Assembly: GCA_947469885.1 (NCBI GenBank) | Contig: CANIQT010000002.1 | Location: 1 to 64,000 of the forward strand | Source of the DNA: Bacteroidota bacterium | GTDB taxonomy: Bacteria > Bacteroidota > Bacteroidia > 2-12-FULL-35-15 | Reading direction: 5' to 3' | Length of the DNA stretch: 64,000 nt | Part shown: positions 9,353 through 16,827 of the stretch, one piece after another | How positions within the stretch are numbered: the first letter of the stretch is position 1 | Layout of the letters: every line of letters starts with the position of its first letter | Notes under the pieces: model-generated | Seen by the model: only the letters and a program-made list of their open reading frames with translations | The model's database searches: none | Told to the model about the DNA's origin: nothing | Program-made: the position numbers and the translations under genes

Positions 9353-9976
9353 TTACAAACTATTTTGCTGAACTTCTCTTATTTTTCGATACAGAAAAAT
9401 AACAATAATAGGAGGAACTACTTCGGCTAAAAATTCGAAAGGCTCCACATAACGGGAAATGGAAGAGCCTGTGAATATTAAATTGGTGGTGGTGATAACA
9501 GGAACAATAATAGTGTAAAGAACTCCAACAGTGCGGATATGAGGATAAGTGTTGGTGGATTTATATAGTTTGTATCCCAGCAGAATGAAACCCACCATTA
9601 GGGATAAAACACTAAACACTGAAATAAGAAAAAGAAAAACAGTGGTAACCGAAACGGAGGCTCTTATGTTATTCGATTTGTCAATTAAAATAGTGGTTAT
9701 GGAAAGAAGCAGAAACAGATAGGAAACCACTGTTATTGCAATTGGAATTTTTATTTTAGTGATGTTGCAATAGTCTGTCAGGTTAAAATAAAACTGGATG
9801 AGAAAGAGGATGGAAAGGACAGTGAGAAACAGAAAAATGACCAGGGTGTAAATAACATTGGGCTCGAGTAATTTTATTAAATGCTCAGGAATGATTAACA
9901 CAATCATGAGAATGGTGATGAGGATGGAAGAATTAAGATTATGCCTTAAAAACGTTGGCGAATTTAATACTTCCAT
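9353..9976 (-). CDS. Hypothetical polytopic membrane protein (about six TM helices)
   Basis: A 207-residue integral membrane protein I cannot assign to a family. Hydrophobic segments lie near residues 18-33, 41-64, 76-98, 108-133, 150-168 and 183-196. They are separated by short polar loops, with basic residues near the C-terminus (YRKIREVQQ). Its ATG lies 13 bp inside the end of the upstream E1 dehydrogenase gene, which suggests translational coupling and one transcript. That overlap, the even hydrophobic profile and the lack of competing frames support a real gene. The function is unknown and the link to the dehydrogenase may be only positional. Confidence 0.7.
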   Translation of the reverse strand: MEVLNSPTFLRHNLNSSILITILMIVLIIPEHLIKLLEPNVIYTLVIFLFLTVLSILFLIQFYFNLTDYCNITKIKIPIAITVVSYLFLLLSITTILIDKSNNIRASVSVTTVFLFLISVFSVLSLMVGFILLGYKLYKSTNTYPHIRTVGVLYTIIVPVITTTNLIFTGSSISRYVEPFEFLAEVVPPIIVIFLYRKIREVQQNSL

Positions 9977-11961
9977 AATTCCAACAACTGCTTTTCAAAT
10001 CTCGCCTTCGGTAAAAAGTTCCATTCCAAATCAGCATTCATAGGCACAGGAGTATCCAAACTTGCAGAGCGCACCACAGGAGCATCGAGGTTTTCGAAAC
10101 AATTTTCGTTGATGATGGATGCGAGCTCCCCTCCTATTCCTCCAGTGATGGTGTCTTCGTGGAGGATGATTGCTTTGCCGGTTCGGTTTACAGAATTAAT
10201 AATTGCTTGTTTGTCCAAAGGGACAAGGGTTCGGAGGTCAATCAAATCGGCTTTTATTTCGGGATGGTCGTCTAAAATTTCCATTGCCCAATGTACGCCA
10301 AGTCCGTAGGTGACAATGGTGATGTCGTCTCCCTGTCTTACCAATCGTGCTTTTCCGAAGGGGATGGTGTAATAATCATCGGAAATATCTTCGGTGATGC
10401 TGCGGTACAATGCTTTGTGTTCGAAAAACATGACAGGGTTAGGGTCTTCGAAAGCGGTTAACAGCAAGCCTTTGGCATCGGAAGCAAATGCGGGATAAGC
10501 AATCCGGAGCCCGGGAGTATGAAAAAACCAGGCTTCGTTGCTTTGCGAATGAAATGGTCCGGCTGCAACGCCTGCACCGGTGGGCATACGGACAACCACA
10601 TCGGCATTTTGTCCCCAGCGGTAATGCGACTTGGCAAGGTTGTTTACTATTTGATTGAAACCTTCGGTAACAAAATCGGCAAACTGCATTTCCACCATTG
10701 CTTTCATTCCATTGATGGATAAACCAAAGCCGGAGCCCAGGATGGCGGCTTCGCAAAGAGGTGTATTGCGCACTCTTTTCTTTCCAAATTCTTCTACAAA
10801 ACCTTCCGTGATTTTAAACACACCGCCATACTCGGCAATGTCTTGCCCCATAAGAATTAAGTTTTGGTGTTTGCGCATTGCTAATCTCAACCCATCGGAA
10901 ATGGCATCAATAAAGCGTTTGTTGGTTTTGTTGGGGGATGGTTGTGTTTGGTTTAATTGAAAAGGTGCGTAGATATCGGCCAATTCGAGTTCAGTATTGG
11001 GGGGTGGTAATGTTTCGGCATATGCTAATTCTAATCCATTTTCAATTTCTGCTTTTATTTCGGTACGAAATGTTTCAATCATTTTTTGGTCAATAACGCC
11101 TTCTTCCAACAGGTATTTTTCGAAATTTGTTAGGGGGTCTTTTCTTCCCCATGTTTCTAAAAGTTCTTTGGGTACATATTTGGTTCCTGATGCTTCTTCG
11201 TGTCCGCGCATCCGAAAGGTCATCAACTCTAATAAAACTGGTCGTGGGTTTTTGCGAATGGATTCGGCTAATCGTTTTACGGTATCATATACTTCCAACA
11301 CATTGTTTCCATCTACCTGGACGGCTTCCATTCCGTAACCAATGCCTTTGTCAATAAATTGCTTGCACCGGAACTGCTCATTGCTTGGGGTACTGAGCCC
11401 ATATCCATTATTCTCGACAGCAAATATAACTGGCAAATCCCAGACAGCAGCAACATTTAAGGATTCATGAAAATCGCCTTCGCTTGCGCCTCCATCACCT
11501 GTATAAACAAGAGTTACTTTATTGTTTTCTTTCAGAAGATTTGCCAATGCAATGCCATCAGCTACTCCAAGCTGAGGTCCGAGGTGAGAAATCATTCCTA
11601 CAATATGATATTCCTGAGTTCCGAAATGAAAAGAACGGTCGCGCCCTTTGGTGAAACCGCTTGGTTTGCCCTGAAACTGGCAGAATAATCTATTCAAAGG
11701 AATTTCGCGGGAAGTAAAAACACCAAGGTTTCGGTGCATAGGTAAAATGTATTCATCCATTTCCAGCGCCATAGCTGCTCCTGCAGAGCCTGCCTCCTGC
11801 CCTATTCCGCTAAACCATTTTGAAATTCTGCCCTGGCGAAGAAGTAATAACATTTTTTCTTCAATCATTCGAGGCTTCAAAACACCTTTGTAAAGCTTGA
11901 TTAGCTTTTCATCACTGTATTTTTTTCTTTCGTAACGTATAGGAGTTTCTGCGGTAATCAT
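9964..11961 (-). CDS. 2-oxoacid dehydrogenase E1 component, alpha-beta fusion
   Basis: A 665-residue thiamine-diphosphate-dependent E1 with both subunits in one chain, as is common in Bacteroidota. The alpha part (~1-345) shows the cofactor motif GDGGASEG at 155-162 ending at NNGYG (184-188), plus GIGQEAGSAG and PMHRNLG. The beta part (~347-665) begins at KRFIDAISDGL and includes MGQDIAEYGGVF, PTGAGVAAGPFHSQS and LPKARFEKQ. It should decarboxylate a branched-chain 2-oxoacid or pyruvate and pass the acyl group to an E2 lipoyl domain. The layout resembles branched-chain E1 more than classical AceE. No E2 or E3 gene is in the window. A 7-bp-repeat run precedes the start codon. Confidence 0.92.
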   Translation of the reverse strand: MITAETPIRYERKKYSDEKLIKLYKGVLKPRMIEEKMLLLLRQGRISKWFSGIGQEAGSAGAAMALEMDEYILPMHRNLGVFTSREIPLNRLFCQFQGKPSGFTKGRDRSFHFGTQEYHIVGMISHLGPQLGVADGIALANLLKENNKVTLVYTGDGGASEGDFHESLNVAAVWDLPVIFAVENNGYGLSTPSNEQFRCKQFIDKGIGYGMEAVQVDGNNVLEVYDTVKRLAESIRKNPRPVLLELMTFRMRGHEEASGTKYVPKELLETWGRKDPLTNFEKYLLEEGVIDQKMIETFRTEIKAEIENGLELAYAETLPPPNTELELADIYAPFQLNQTQPSPNKTNKRFIDAISDGLRLAMRKHQNLILMGQDIAEYGGVFKITEGFVEEFGKKRVRNTPLCEAAILGSGFGLSINGMKAMVEMQFADFVTEGFNQIVNNLAKSHYRWGQNADVVVRMPTGAGVAAGPFHSQSNEAWFFHTPGLRIAYPAFASDAKGLLLTAFEDPNPVMFFEHKALYRSITEDISDDYYTIPFGKARLVRQGDDITIVTYGLGVHWAMEILDDHPEIKADLIDLRTLVPLDKQAIINSVNRTGKAIILHEDTITGGIGGELASIINENCFENLDAPVVRSASLDTPVPMNADLEWNFLPKARFEKQLLELWKY

Positions 11962-11968
11962 TTATTTC

Positions 11969-12000
11969 AATTAGGAATTAAGAATTAGGAATTAGGAATT
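11969..12000. repeat. Heptamer run (AATTAGG, 7-bp period)
   Basis: More than four consecutive AATTAGG/AATTAAG steps lie immediately upstream of the E1 fusion start codon (minus strand). Confidence 0.75.
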
Positions 12001-12056
12001 TTTTATGATGGCAAAATTATAAAAATTCAGTGAAGTGAGGGAGGTAATATTATTTG

Positions 12057-12064
12057 TACCTTTG
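12057..12064 (+). promoter_or_regulatory. -7 promoter box TACCTTTG
   Basis: A TAnnTTTG match 7 bp before the ATG of the 47-residue gene at 12072. This implies a very short leader or a leaderless transcript. Confidence 0.4.
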
Positions 12065-12071
12065 TAATATA

Positions 12072-12215
12072 ATGATACAACAAGTTATAATATATGTTCT
12101 CGTTGCATTGGCTGTTGCCTATGTTGGTCATCGTATTTATTCCAGCCTTAAAAAGAAGCAAGCCTGCGACAAATGCGGACTGATGGAAGCTGCTAAAAAG
12201 GCCCAGAAAAATTAA
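12072..12215 (+). CDS. Small membrane protein, FeoB-associated Cys-rich type
   Basis: A 47-residue protein with an N-terminal transmembrane helix (VIIYVLVALAVAYVGHRIY) followed by a basic stretch and a CxxC pair (CDKCGLMEAAKK). This plan, one helix then a short Cys-containing tail, is that of the FeoB-associated small membrane proteins found widely in Bacteroidota. The assignment rests on architecture only, and no feoB is nearby. A TAnnTTTG box lies just upstream, and coding-like composition ends cleanly at the TAA. The two Cys suggest metal binding. Confidence 0.6.
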   Translation: MIQQVIIYVLVALAVAYVGHRIYSSLKKKQACDKCGLMEAAKKAQKN

Positions 12216-12254
12216 ATTACTAATTCGTTATTCGTTTAAATTCGCTATTCGTAG

Positions 12255-12980
12255 CTACCATACCCCAAACATATTACTAATCATTGCCTTTCCCCATGGG
12301 TTTTTACCAAAATCTTTTTCCAGTTTTGTTTTTAATTCTTTAGTTGAATAGATTTTGTTTTTTCCCTTTTTAGGTAATAATGCTGTTAATTCCGGTTTTG
12401 ATATTTCTACACTTCTAGCAAAATAAATTACTCCACCATCTTCAGTAGCCAGCCCCAGTATAGTTCCGGGCAAGCCATAAAAACTTTCGGGACCAGTGCT
12501 GGTCATTATTTCTTCACTATACCAAGCATAAATAGTTGTGGTATCATTTGCTTTCCATATTGCTTTCCGGCACTTGTATCCGCTTATGTTTCGTTTGATG
12601 TCTGTTATTTTCCATTGACGTTTGTACAAAGTATCTTCCACATACATTTGCTCTCCCCACAACGATTTAATTGTCAACCTATAATTTCTATTACGATTTT
12701 GATACACCGTGTTTTTGCTTGTTGCCCAACTCATGCGCTCTTTCAAATCGCTTTCCTGCTCTTTAAAAACAGAAAGAGAATCATTAAAATACAATTCAAA
12801 AACATCTACTTTGTTTTTGTCTTCGGGCTGCAACCACTCTTTTACATCATCGTTCTTAAATTTTTTGTATAGATTTGTTTTCCGCTCATACACAATTTTG
12901 CCCGATGGGATTTGAGCAGTAGCCACAGAATTTGCAAATAATAAAACAGAAAACAATAAAAGCAATTTACCAGTCTTCAT
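12255..12980 (-). CDS. GLPGLI family secreted protein
   Basis: A 241-residue exported protein (signal peptide ending near ATAQ) carrying the family signature as GLPGTILGL, preceded by YAWYSEEIMTSTGPESFY. GLPGLI proteins are periplasmic or surface proteins of unknown function and are habitually encoded next to TonB-dependent-receptor-like barrels. Here the gene overlaps the end of such a barrel gene by 14 bp on the same strand, so translational coupling is likely. Their joint role could be handling of a metal or peptide substrate, but that is inference. Confidence 0.88.
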   Translation of the reverse strand: MKTGKLLLLFSVLLFANSVATAQIPSGKIVYERKTNLYKKFKNDDVKEWLQPEDKNKVDVFELYFNDSLSVFKEQESDLKERMSWATSKNTVYQNRNRNYRLTIKSLWGEQMYVEDTLYKRQWKITDIKRNISGYKCRKAIWKANDTTTIYAWYSEEIMTSTGPESFYGLPGTILGLATEDGGVIYFARSVEISKPELTALLPKKGKNKIYSTKELKTKLEKDFGKNPWGKAMISNMFGVW

Positions 12981-15699
12981 CTTTATCCTTTGTTTTAGTA
13001 CTGTTAAACTTATAGGTGAGTTTCAATAAAAAATAACGGGAGATTATATTTGTTTTGTTATCCGTTATCACATTATCCGAAATACTTCTGCTGGTATTAA
13101 TGTTTTGATTTAAAATATCATTACCCGAAAGGTTGACAATCAGGTTTTCGAGTTTGAAAAAAGATTTACTGATGGATGCGTTCCACAAAATGTAATTAAT
13201 GTTATAACCCTCTGCTCGGTTGCTGTTTATTTTATACATGGCATCGGTTTCAATCAGAAACTTGTAAGGAAGTTTCAAACTCAACTCAGCATTATATTGC
13301 TGCTCGGTGTAAGGTTTATTGCCCGCAGTGCTTATAGTGGATACTGGCGAATTGTAATCATAATTATAACTGATGCTGAAATTAAGGGTATCCAAATCTA
13401 CCGCAATTGTTAAACCTGTATTGATGGAAGAAGTGGTGGTAGTGTTTTTTTGTCCGTTGATGAAGCTCGAATACACATCGTATCCACCATTTGCACTTGG
13501 ATTAATTTCCAGTTTTTTAGAAAAGAAAGGCAAACCTGCACCAAGGTAAAACCTGCCACTGTAGTTGCCATCCACGTTTACTGTTTTGGTTAATGTTCTT
13601 CCTTTGGTATCGTATTCTATATCATTCGCAAACGCATTATCAGTAGTATATCCATTAACATTTATCCATACATATCTTCCCGAAAGAGGCTTGTAACCAT
13701 TGTAAGAAATATTGACATTATGCGAATAGCTGGGCAATAAATCAGGATTGCCTAACCTCACCTGATTGGGATTACTGTTATCAGGTATGGGCTGCAACTG
13801 GTTAATGGTAGGCTGGTCGGACGAAGTAGAATATTTAAAATTAAAACGATTGGTTTGGCTCAATCTGTATGAGTATCCCAAGAAAGGCAAAATATTATTA
13901 ATCGACTGTTTGATTTGAGTTTGAGCAATTAAATTGGAATTAGTAATGTCCACATTTCTAAATCTCGCACCGGTATTAAACGATTGTTTTTTGGTTTCGT
14001 AAATAAATTTAAGTCCCAAACGGTTGGTAATTCTTGTATTTTCAAAATTGTTGGAAAGCGAATCGTTATAGGAAGAATATTCACCGTTTGCATAATCCTC
14101 TGTTTTTTTATTTTGTTTTCCTAGATTGTAATTGTAAGTATATTCAAATTCCATTTTTATTTTTTTTGTAAACGGATTGGTATATCGAGCCACTGCATTA
14201 TGAGTTTGAGTAGTACCTGCATTTGTCTTCTGCTGATTAATAGTAGAAATTGAATCAACGGAATTATAAAAAGTATTGGTTGATTTTAAAATTCCTTTGG
14301 ATTGGTTTTCATCAGCAGTTATATTATAGTTAAGGGTAAACTGTCGGTCTCTGTTTTTAAATTTACGAGTCAGAAAAACATTTGTATTGATAGAATAACC
14401 AGATGCTTTGTTGCCATTTTCAATATTGGTGATATGTGTGATAGTATCTTTGGAAGTTAGAAATTGAGTCACTTGGCTATTATCCTGCTGAGAAGAATTT
14501 AATTTTACCTTTGGTTCAATCACCAGTTCTGTCAATGAATCCAACGTTTGCGTTAGTCTCAAATTAATAGAATGTCCGTCCGATTTTTGATTATTCTCGC
14601 TTTCTGTGTAAGTAGTATAACTTGTATCACTTAAAAAATATTGTGACTTGGTAGCACCAGTTGCCTTCAACTGATTGTTATTATAAGTATAGTTTAATCC
14701 AAGTTTTGTTTTTTTTCCTAATTTATCATTATAATAAATCCCGGACTTAAAGGTTTGAGGTACTCCCTTGTTTTGATTTCCATCGTCATACCAATAGGTA
14801 TTTCCATCATCATCTGTTTGTCGGTTTGTTTCGTTATCAAGTCCATATTTATACTGGTCGCCCCAACCAAACTGCGAACGAGGAGTGTTAGAGGCTAAAG
14901 CAAAAACAGATATTTTCTGAGGACCTTTAAATTTATTAGCCAGCAATTCACCTTCATAAAAATTCTGAAAATCGGAAGCTCCCGAAACTTTTCCGAAATA
15001 ACCTTTCTTTGCTTCCTCTTTCAATTGAAGATTCATCACCTGCGTGGTTTCGTCAGTCCCATCAGTTGAGTTTTCGTTTTTCTTTTCATAAACTTGTACA
15101 GATTCTACTCCATTTGCAGCAAGGTTTTTGGTGGCAACGGTTGGGTCGCTTCCAAAGAACTCATCTCCATCTACTAACACTTGAGTTACCTCTTTGCCTT
15201 GGGAAGTAATTTTGCCTTGTGCATCCACTTTTATTCCGGGAAGTTTTTTTAATAAATCTTCCACCGTTGCGTTTGGTTTCACCTTAAACGAATCGGCTGT
15301 ATAGATTAATGTGTCTCCTTTGTAATAAACCGGATCTTTGTAGGCATATATTACCACTTCATTTAATTGTTGACTTTTGATTGGCATCACCACATTTCCA
15401 AAATCGAAGTTATTATTGGCAGCACTACCCAACACATAAATAGTTTGATCGTTAAATCTTGGATTAGAAATTAAAACTTCAACGGTATCAATATTAAGAT
15501 TCTTAAATTCAAAATGACCCTTTGCATCTGTTCGGGTAAAATTAATAAGAAGAGAATCTTTGAGTCGAAGTACCATTACTGTTGCATATTGTAAAGGAGC
15601 TTTCAGAACAGTATCCTGCACATTTCCAGTTATGCTCATCTTTTGTGAGAAGGAATTTAAAGACGAAAGAAAGAAAAGAAGAATGACTATTTTTCGCAT
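12967..15699 (-). CDS. Outer-membrane beta-barrel protein with carboxypeptidase-like N-terminal domain
   Basis: A 910-residue outer-membrane protein. After the signal peptide (ends SFSQ) comes a carboxypeptidase-regulatory-like fold (~20-105: ITGNVQDTVLKAPLQYATV ... FEFKNLN). Next is a plug-like region with VEDLLKKLPGIKVDAQGKI and QVLVDGDEFFGSDP (~140-190). The remaining ~650 residues alternate polar and aromatic residues typical of a 22-strand-type barrel and end in YFLLKLTYKFN. It matches the outer-membrane beta-barrel family related to TonB-dependent receptors, though I see no obvious TonB box. It pairs with the GLPGLI gene downstream in an apparent two-gene operon. Confidence 0.88.
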   Translation of the reverse strand: MRKIVILLFFLSSLNSFSQKMSITGNVQDTVLKAPLQYATVMVLRLKDSLLINFTRTDAKGHFEFKNLNIDTVEVLISNPRFNDQTIYVLGSAANNNFDFGNVVMPIKSQQLNEVVIYAYKDPVYYKGDTLIYTADSFKVKPNATVEDLLKKLPGIKVDAQGKITSQGKEVTQVLVDGDEFFGSDPTVATKNLAANGVESVQVYEKKNENSTDGTDETTQVMNLQLKEEAKKGYFGKVSGASDFQNFYEGELLANKFKGPQKISVFALASNTPRSQFGWGDQYKYGLDNETNRQTDDDGNTYWYDDGNQNKGVPQTFKSGIYYNDKLGKKTKLGLNYTYNNNQLKATGATKSQYFLSDTSYTTYTESENNQKSDGHSINLRLTQTLDSLTELVIEPKVKLNSSQQDNSQVTQFLTSKDTITHITNIENGNKASGYSINTNVFLTRKFKNRDRQFTLNYNITADENQSKGILKSTNTFYNSVDSISTINQQKTNAGTTQTHNAVARYTNPFTKKIKMEFEYTYNYNLGKQNKKTEDYANGEYSSYNDSLSNNFENTRITNRLGLKFIYETKKQSFNTGARFRNVDITNSNLIAQTQIKQSINNILPFLGYSYRLSQTNRFNFKYSTSSDQPTINQLQPIPDNSNPNQVRLGNPDLLPSYSHNVNISYNGYKPLSGRYVWINVNGYTTDNAFANDIEYDTKGRTLTKTVNVDGNYSGRFYLGAGLPFFSKKLEINPSANGGYDVYSSFINGQKNTTTTSSINTGLTIAVDLDTLNFSISYNYDYNSPVSTISTAGNKPYTEQQYNAELSLKLPYKFLIETDAMYKINSNRAEGYNINYILWNASISKSFFKLENLIVNLSGNDILNQNINTSRSISDNVITDNKTNIISRYFLLKLTYKFNSTKTKDKDEDW

Positions 15700-15831
15700 A
15701 CGATTTAAAAGTTGTTAAATATAACAAGGAGATTTCATTAAAAAGATACAAATAACAACTTTTAACTAATAAACTGAAGCACAAAAGGGATGAAAGGAGA
15801 ATTTTGGGGATGGGCTTAAAAATAAAGGCAA

Positions 15832-15862
15832 AAAAAAAGTCCCGAATAAACGAGACTTTTTA
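15832..15862 (-). terminator. Terminator of the 89-residue lipoprotein gene
   Basis: AAAAGTC-CCG / CG-A-GACTTTT hairpin with an A-run on the plus strand, which reads as a U-run on the minus strand. Confidence 0.75.
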
Positions 15863-15880
15863 AAGTTTTAAAAAGGAAAA

Positions 15881-16150
15881 TTATTTCTTTTTTCCACCTT
15901 TTTTTGCAGCAGCAGCAGCATCAATTGAATCTTGAGTTGCTTTTGCTTTTGCTTCAGCAGCAGCATAAGCAGCTGTTGAATCAGCAGTTGCTTGTGCTTT
16001 AGCAGCTTCTTCAGCAGCTTTAGCAGCTTCAACAGCAGCAATTGAATCTTGTTGTGCTTTTTCCTTTGCAGCTTTTTCTTCTGCACTTGGACCGCAAGCT
16101 ACGAATGTAAACATTCCTGCTACGGCAACTAATGTAAGTAATTTTTTCAT
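15881..16150 (-). CDS. Ala-rich coiled-coil lipoprotein, copy 1
   Basis: An 89-residue lipoprotein. The signal peptide has a lipobox at FVAC and the mature protein starts CGPSAEEKAAKEKAQQ. The rest is Ala/Lys/Glu-rich with repeated DSIAA words (QDSIAA, ADSTAA, QDSIDAA) and a KKGGKKK tail, which should form a helix or coiled coil. It shares its signal peptide and first ~35 residues with the gene at 16360, so the two are tandem duplicates. I know no family function. A structural role linking the outer membrane to peptidoglycan is conceivable, by analogy with small helical lipoproteins. It has its own -7 box and terminator. Confidence 0.75.
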   Translation of the reverse strand: MKKLLTLVAVAGMFTFVACGPSAEEKAAKEKAQQDSIAAVEAAKAAEEAAKAQATADSTAAYAAAEAKAKATQDSIDAAAAAKKGGKKK

Positions 16151-16183
16151 TGTTTTGGTTTGTGATTTTAATTAAAATTTGCG

Positions 16184-16191
16184 CAAATGTA
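16184..16191 (-). promoter_or_regulatory. -7 promoter box (TACATTTG on minus strand) for lipoprotein copy 1
   Basis: CAAATGTA on the plus strand reads TACATTTG on the minus strand, 33 bp upstream of the start at 16150. Confidence 0.5.
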
Positions 16192-16301
16192 TAAGAAATT
16201 TTTAACATGGGATAAAAATATTAAAAAACGCTCCTTTTTTAACATTTTTTATTAATACAACCTATTTTGTAAAAAGTGTTTGAACACCTTGGTATCACAA
16301 C

Positions 16302-16338
16302 AAAAAAGGACTCTTAAATTAATAAGAATCCTTTTTTA
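16302..16338 (-). terminator. Terminator of lipoprotein copy 2
   Basis: AAAAAGGA-C-TCTT / AAGA-A-TCCTTTTT hairpin with T-rich flanks, located between the two duplicated lipoprotein genes. Confidence 0.7.
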
Positions 16339-16359
16339 TAAACTCAAATAAACTGGATA

Positions 16360-16734
16360 TTAATGAGGTTTTGGATGAAAACCTTTGGGCACTGTTTTAG
16401 GCTGTGCAGTTTCAGCAGGCTTAACAGTTGTTTCCTGTTTTGCAGGTGTTTCAGGTTTTGGTTTAGGTTTAGGCTTCGCAGTAGTTTTCTTAGCTTCTTT
16501 TTCTGCATTGTATTTTTCTACTGAGTCAGCCGCCATTTTAGCTTTCATTTCGTCAGCATATTTAGCAATAGAATCAGTTTCAGCTTGAGCTTTTGCCGCG
16601 GCTTTCATGGCATTATCGGCAGCTATTGAATCCTGAGTTGCTTTTTCTTTCGCTGCTTTTTCCTCAGCGCTTGGTCCGCAAGCTACGAATGTAAACATTC
16701 CTGCAACGGCAATAAGGGTAAATAATTTTTTCAT
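16360..16734 (-). CDS. Ala/Lys/Pro-rich lipoprotein, copy 2
   Basis: A 124-residue paralogue of the neighbouring lipoprotein, with the same lipobox (FVAC) and mature start CGPSAEEKAAKEKATQDSIAA. It then diverges: a charged helical middle part is followed by a Lys-Pro repeat (KPKPKPKPETPAK) and a Pro-rich tail ending GFHPKPH. The KP-rich segment resembles periplasm-spanning or wall-associated linkers. The two copies remain nearly identical in DNA over the signal-peptide codons, while their tails do not match, so divergence is concentrated in the exposed region. It has its own promoter and terminator. Confidence 0.75.
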   Translation of the reverse strand: MKKLFTLIAVAGMFTFVACGPSAEEKAAKEKATQDSIAADNAMKAAAKAQAETDSIAKYADEMKAKMAADSVEKYNAEKEAKKTTAKPKPKPKPETPAKQETTVKPAETAQPKTVPKGFHPKPH

Positions 16735-16770
16735 TTGATTTTTTTGGTTTATTTATTTGTGATTAGGTGG

Positions 16771-16778
16771 CAAAAGTA
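16771..16778 (-). promoter_or_regulatory. -7 promoter box (TACTTTTG on minus strand) for lipoprotein copy 2
   Basis: CAAAAGTA on the plus strand. It lies 22 bp from a plus-strand -7 box at 16800, so the two promoters are divergent and nearly back to back. Confidence 0.5.
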
Positions 16779-16799
16779 AAGTAATTATTTCAATTTATA

Positions 16800-16807
16800 T
16801 ATCTTTG
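16800..16807 (+). promoter_or_regulatory. -7 promoter box TATCTTTG for the LTA-synthase-like gene
   Basis: TAnnTTTG match 20 bp before the GTG start at 16828. Confidence 0.5.
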
Positions 16808-16827
16808 CCCGCAAATAAATTATTCGG

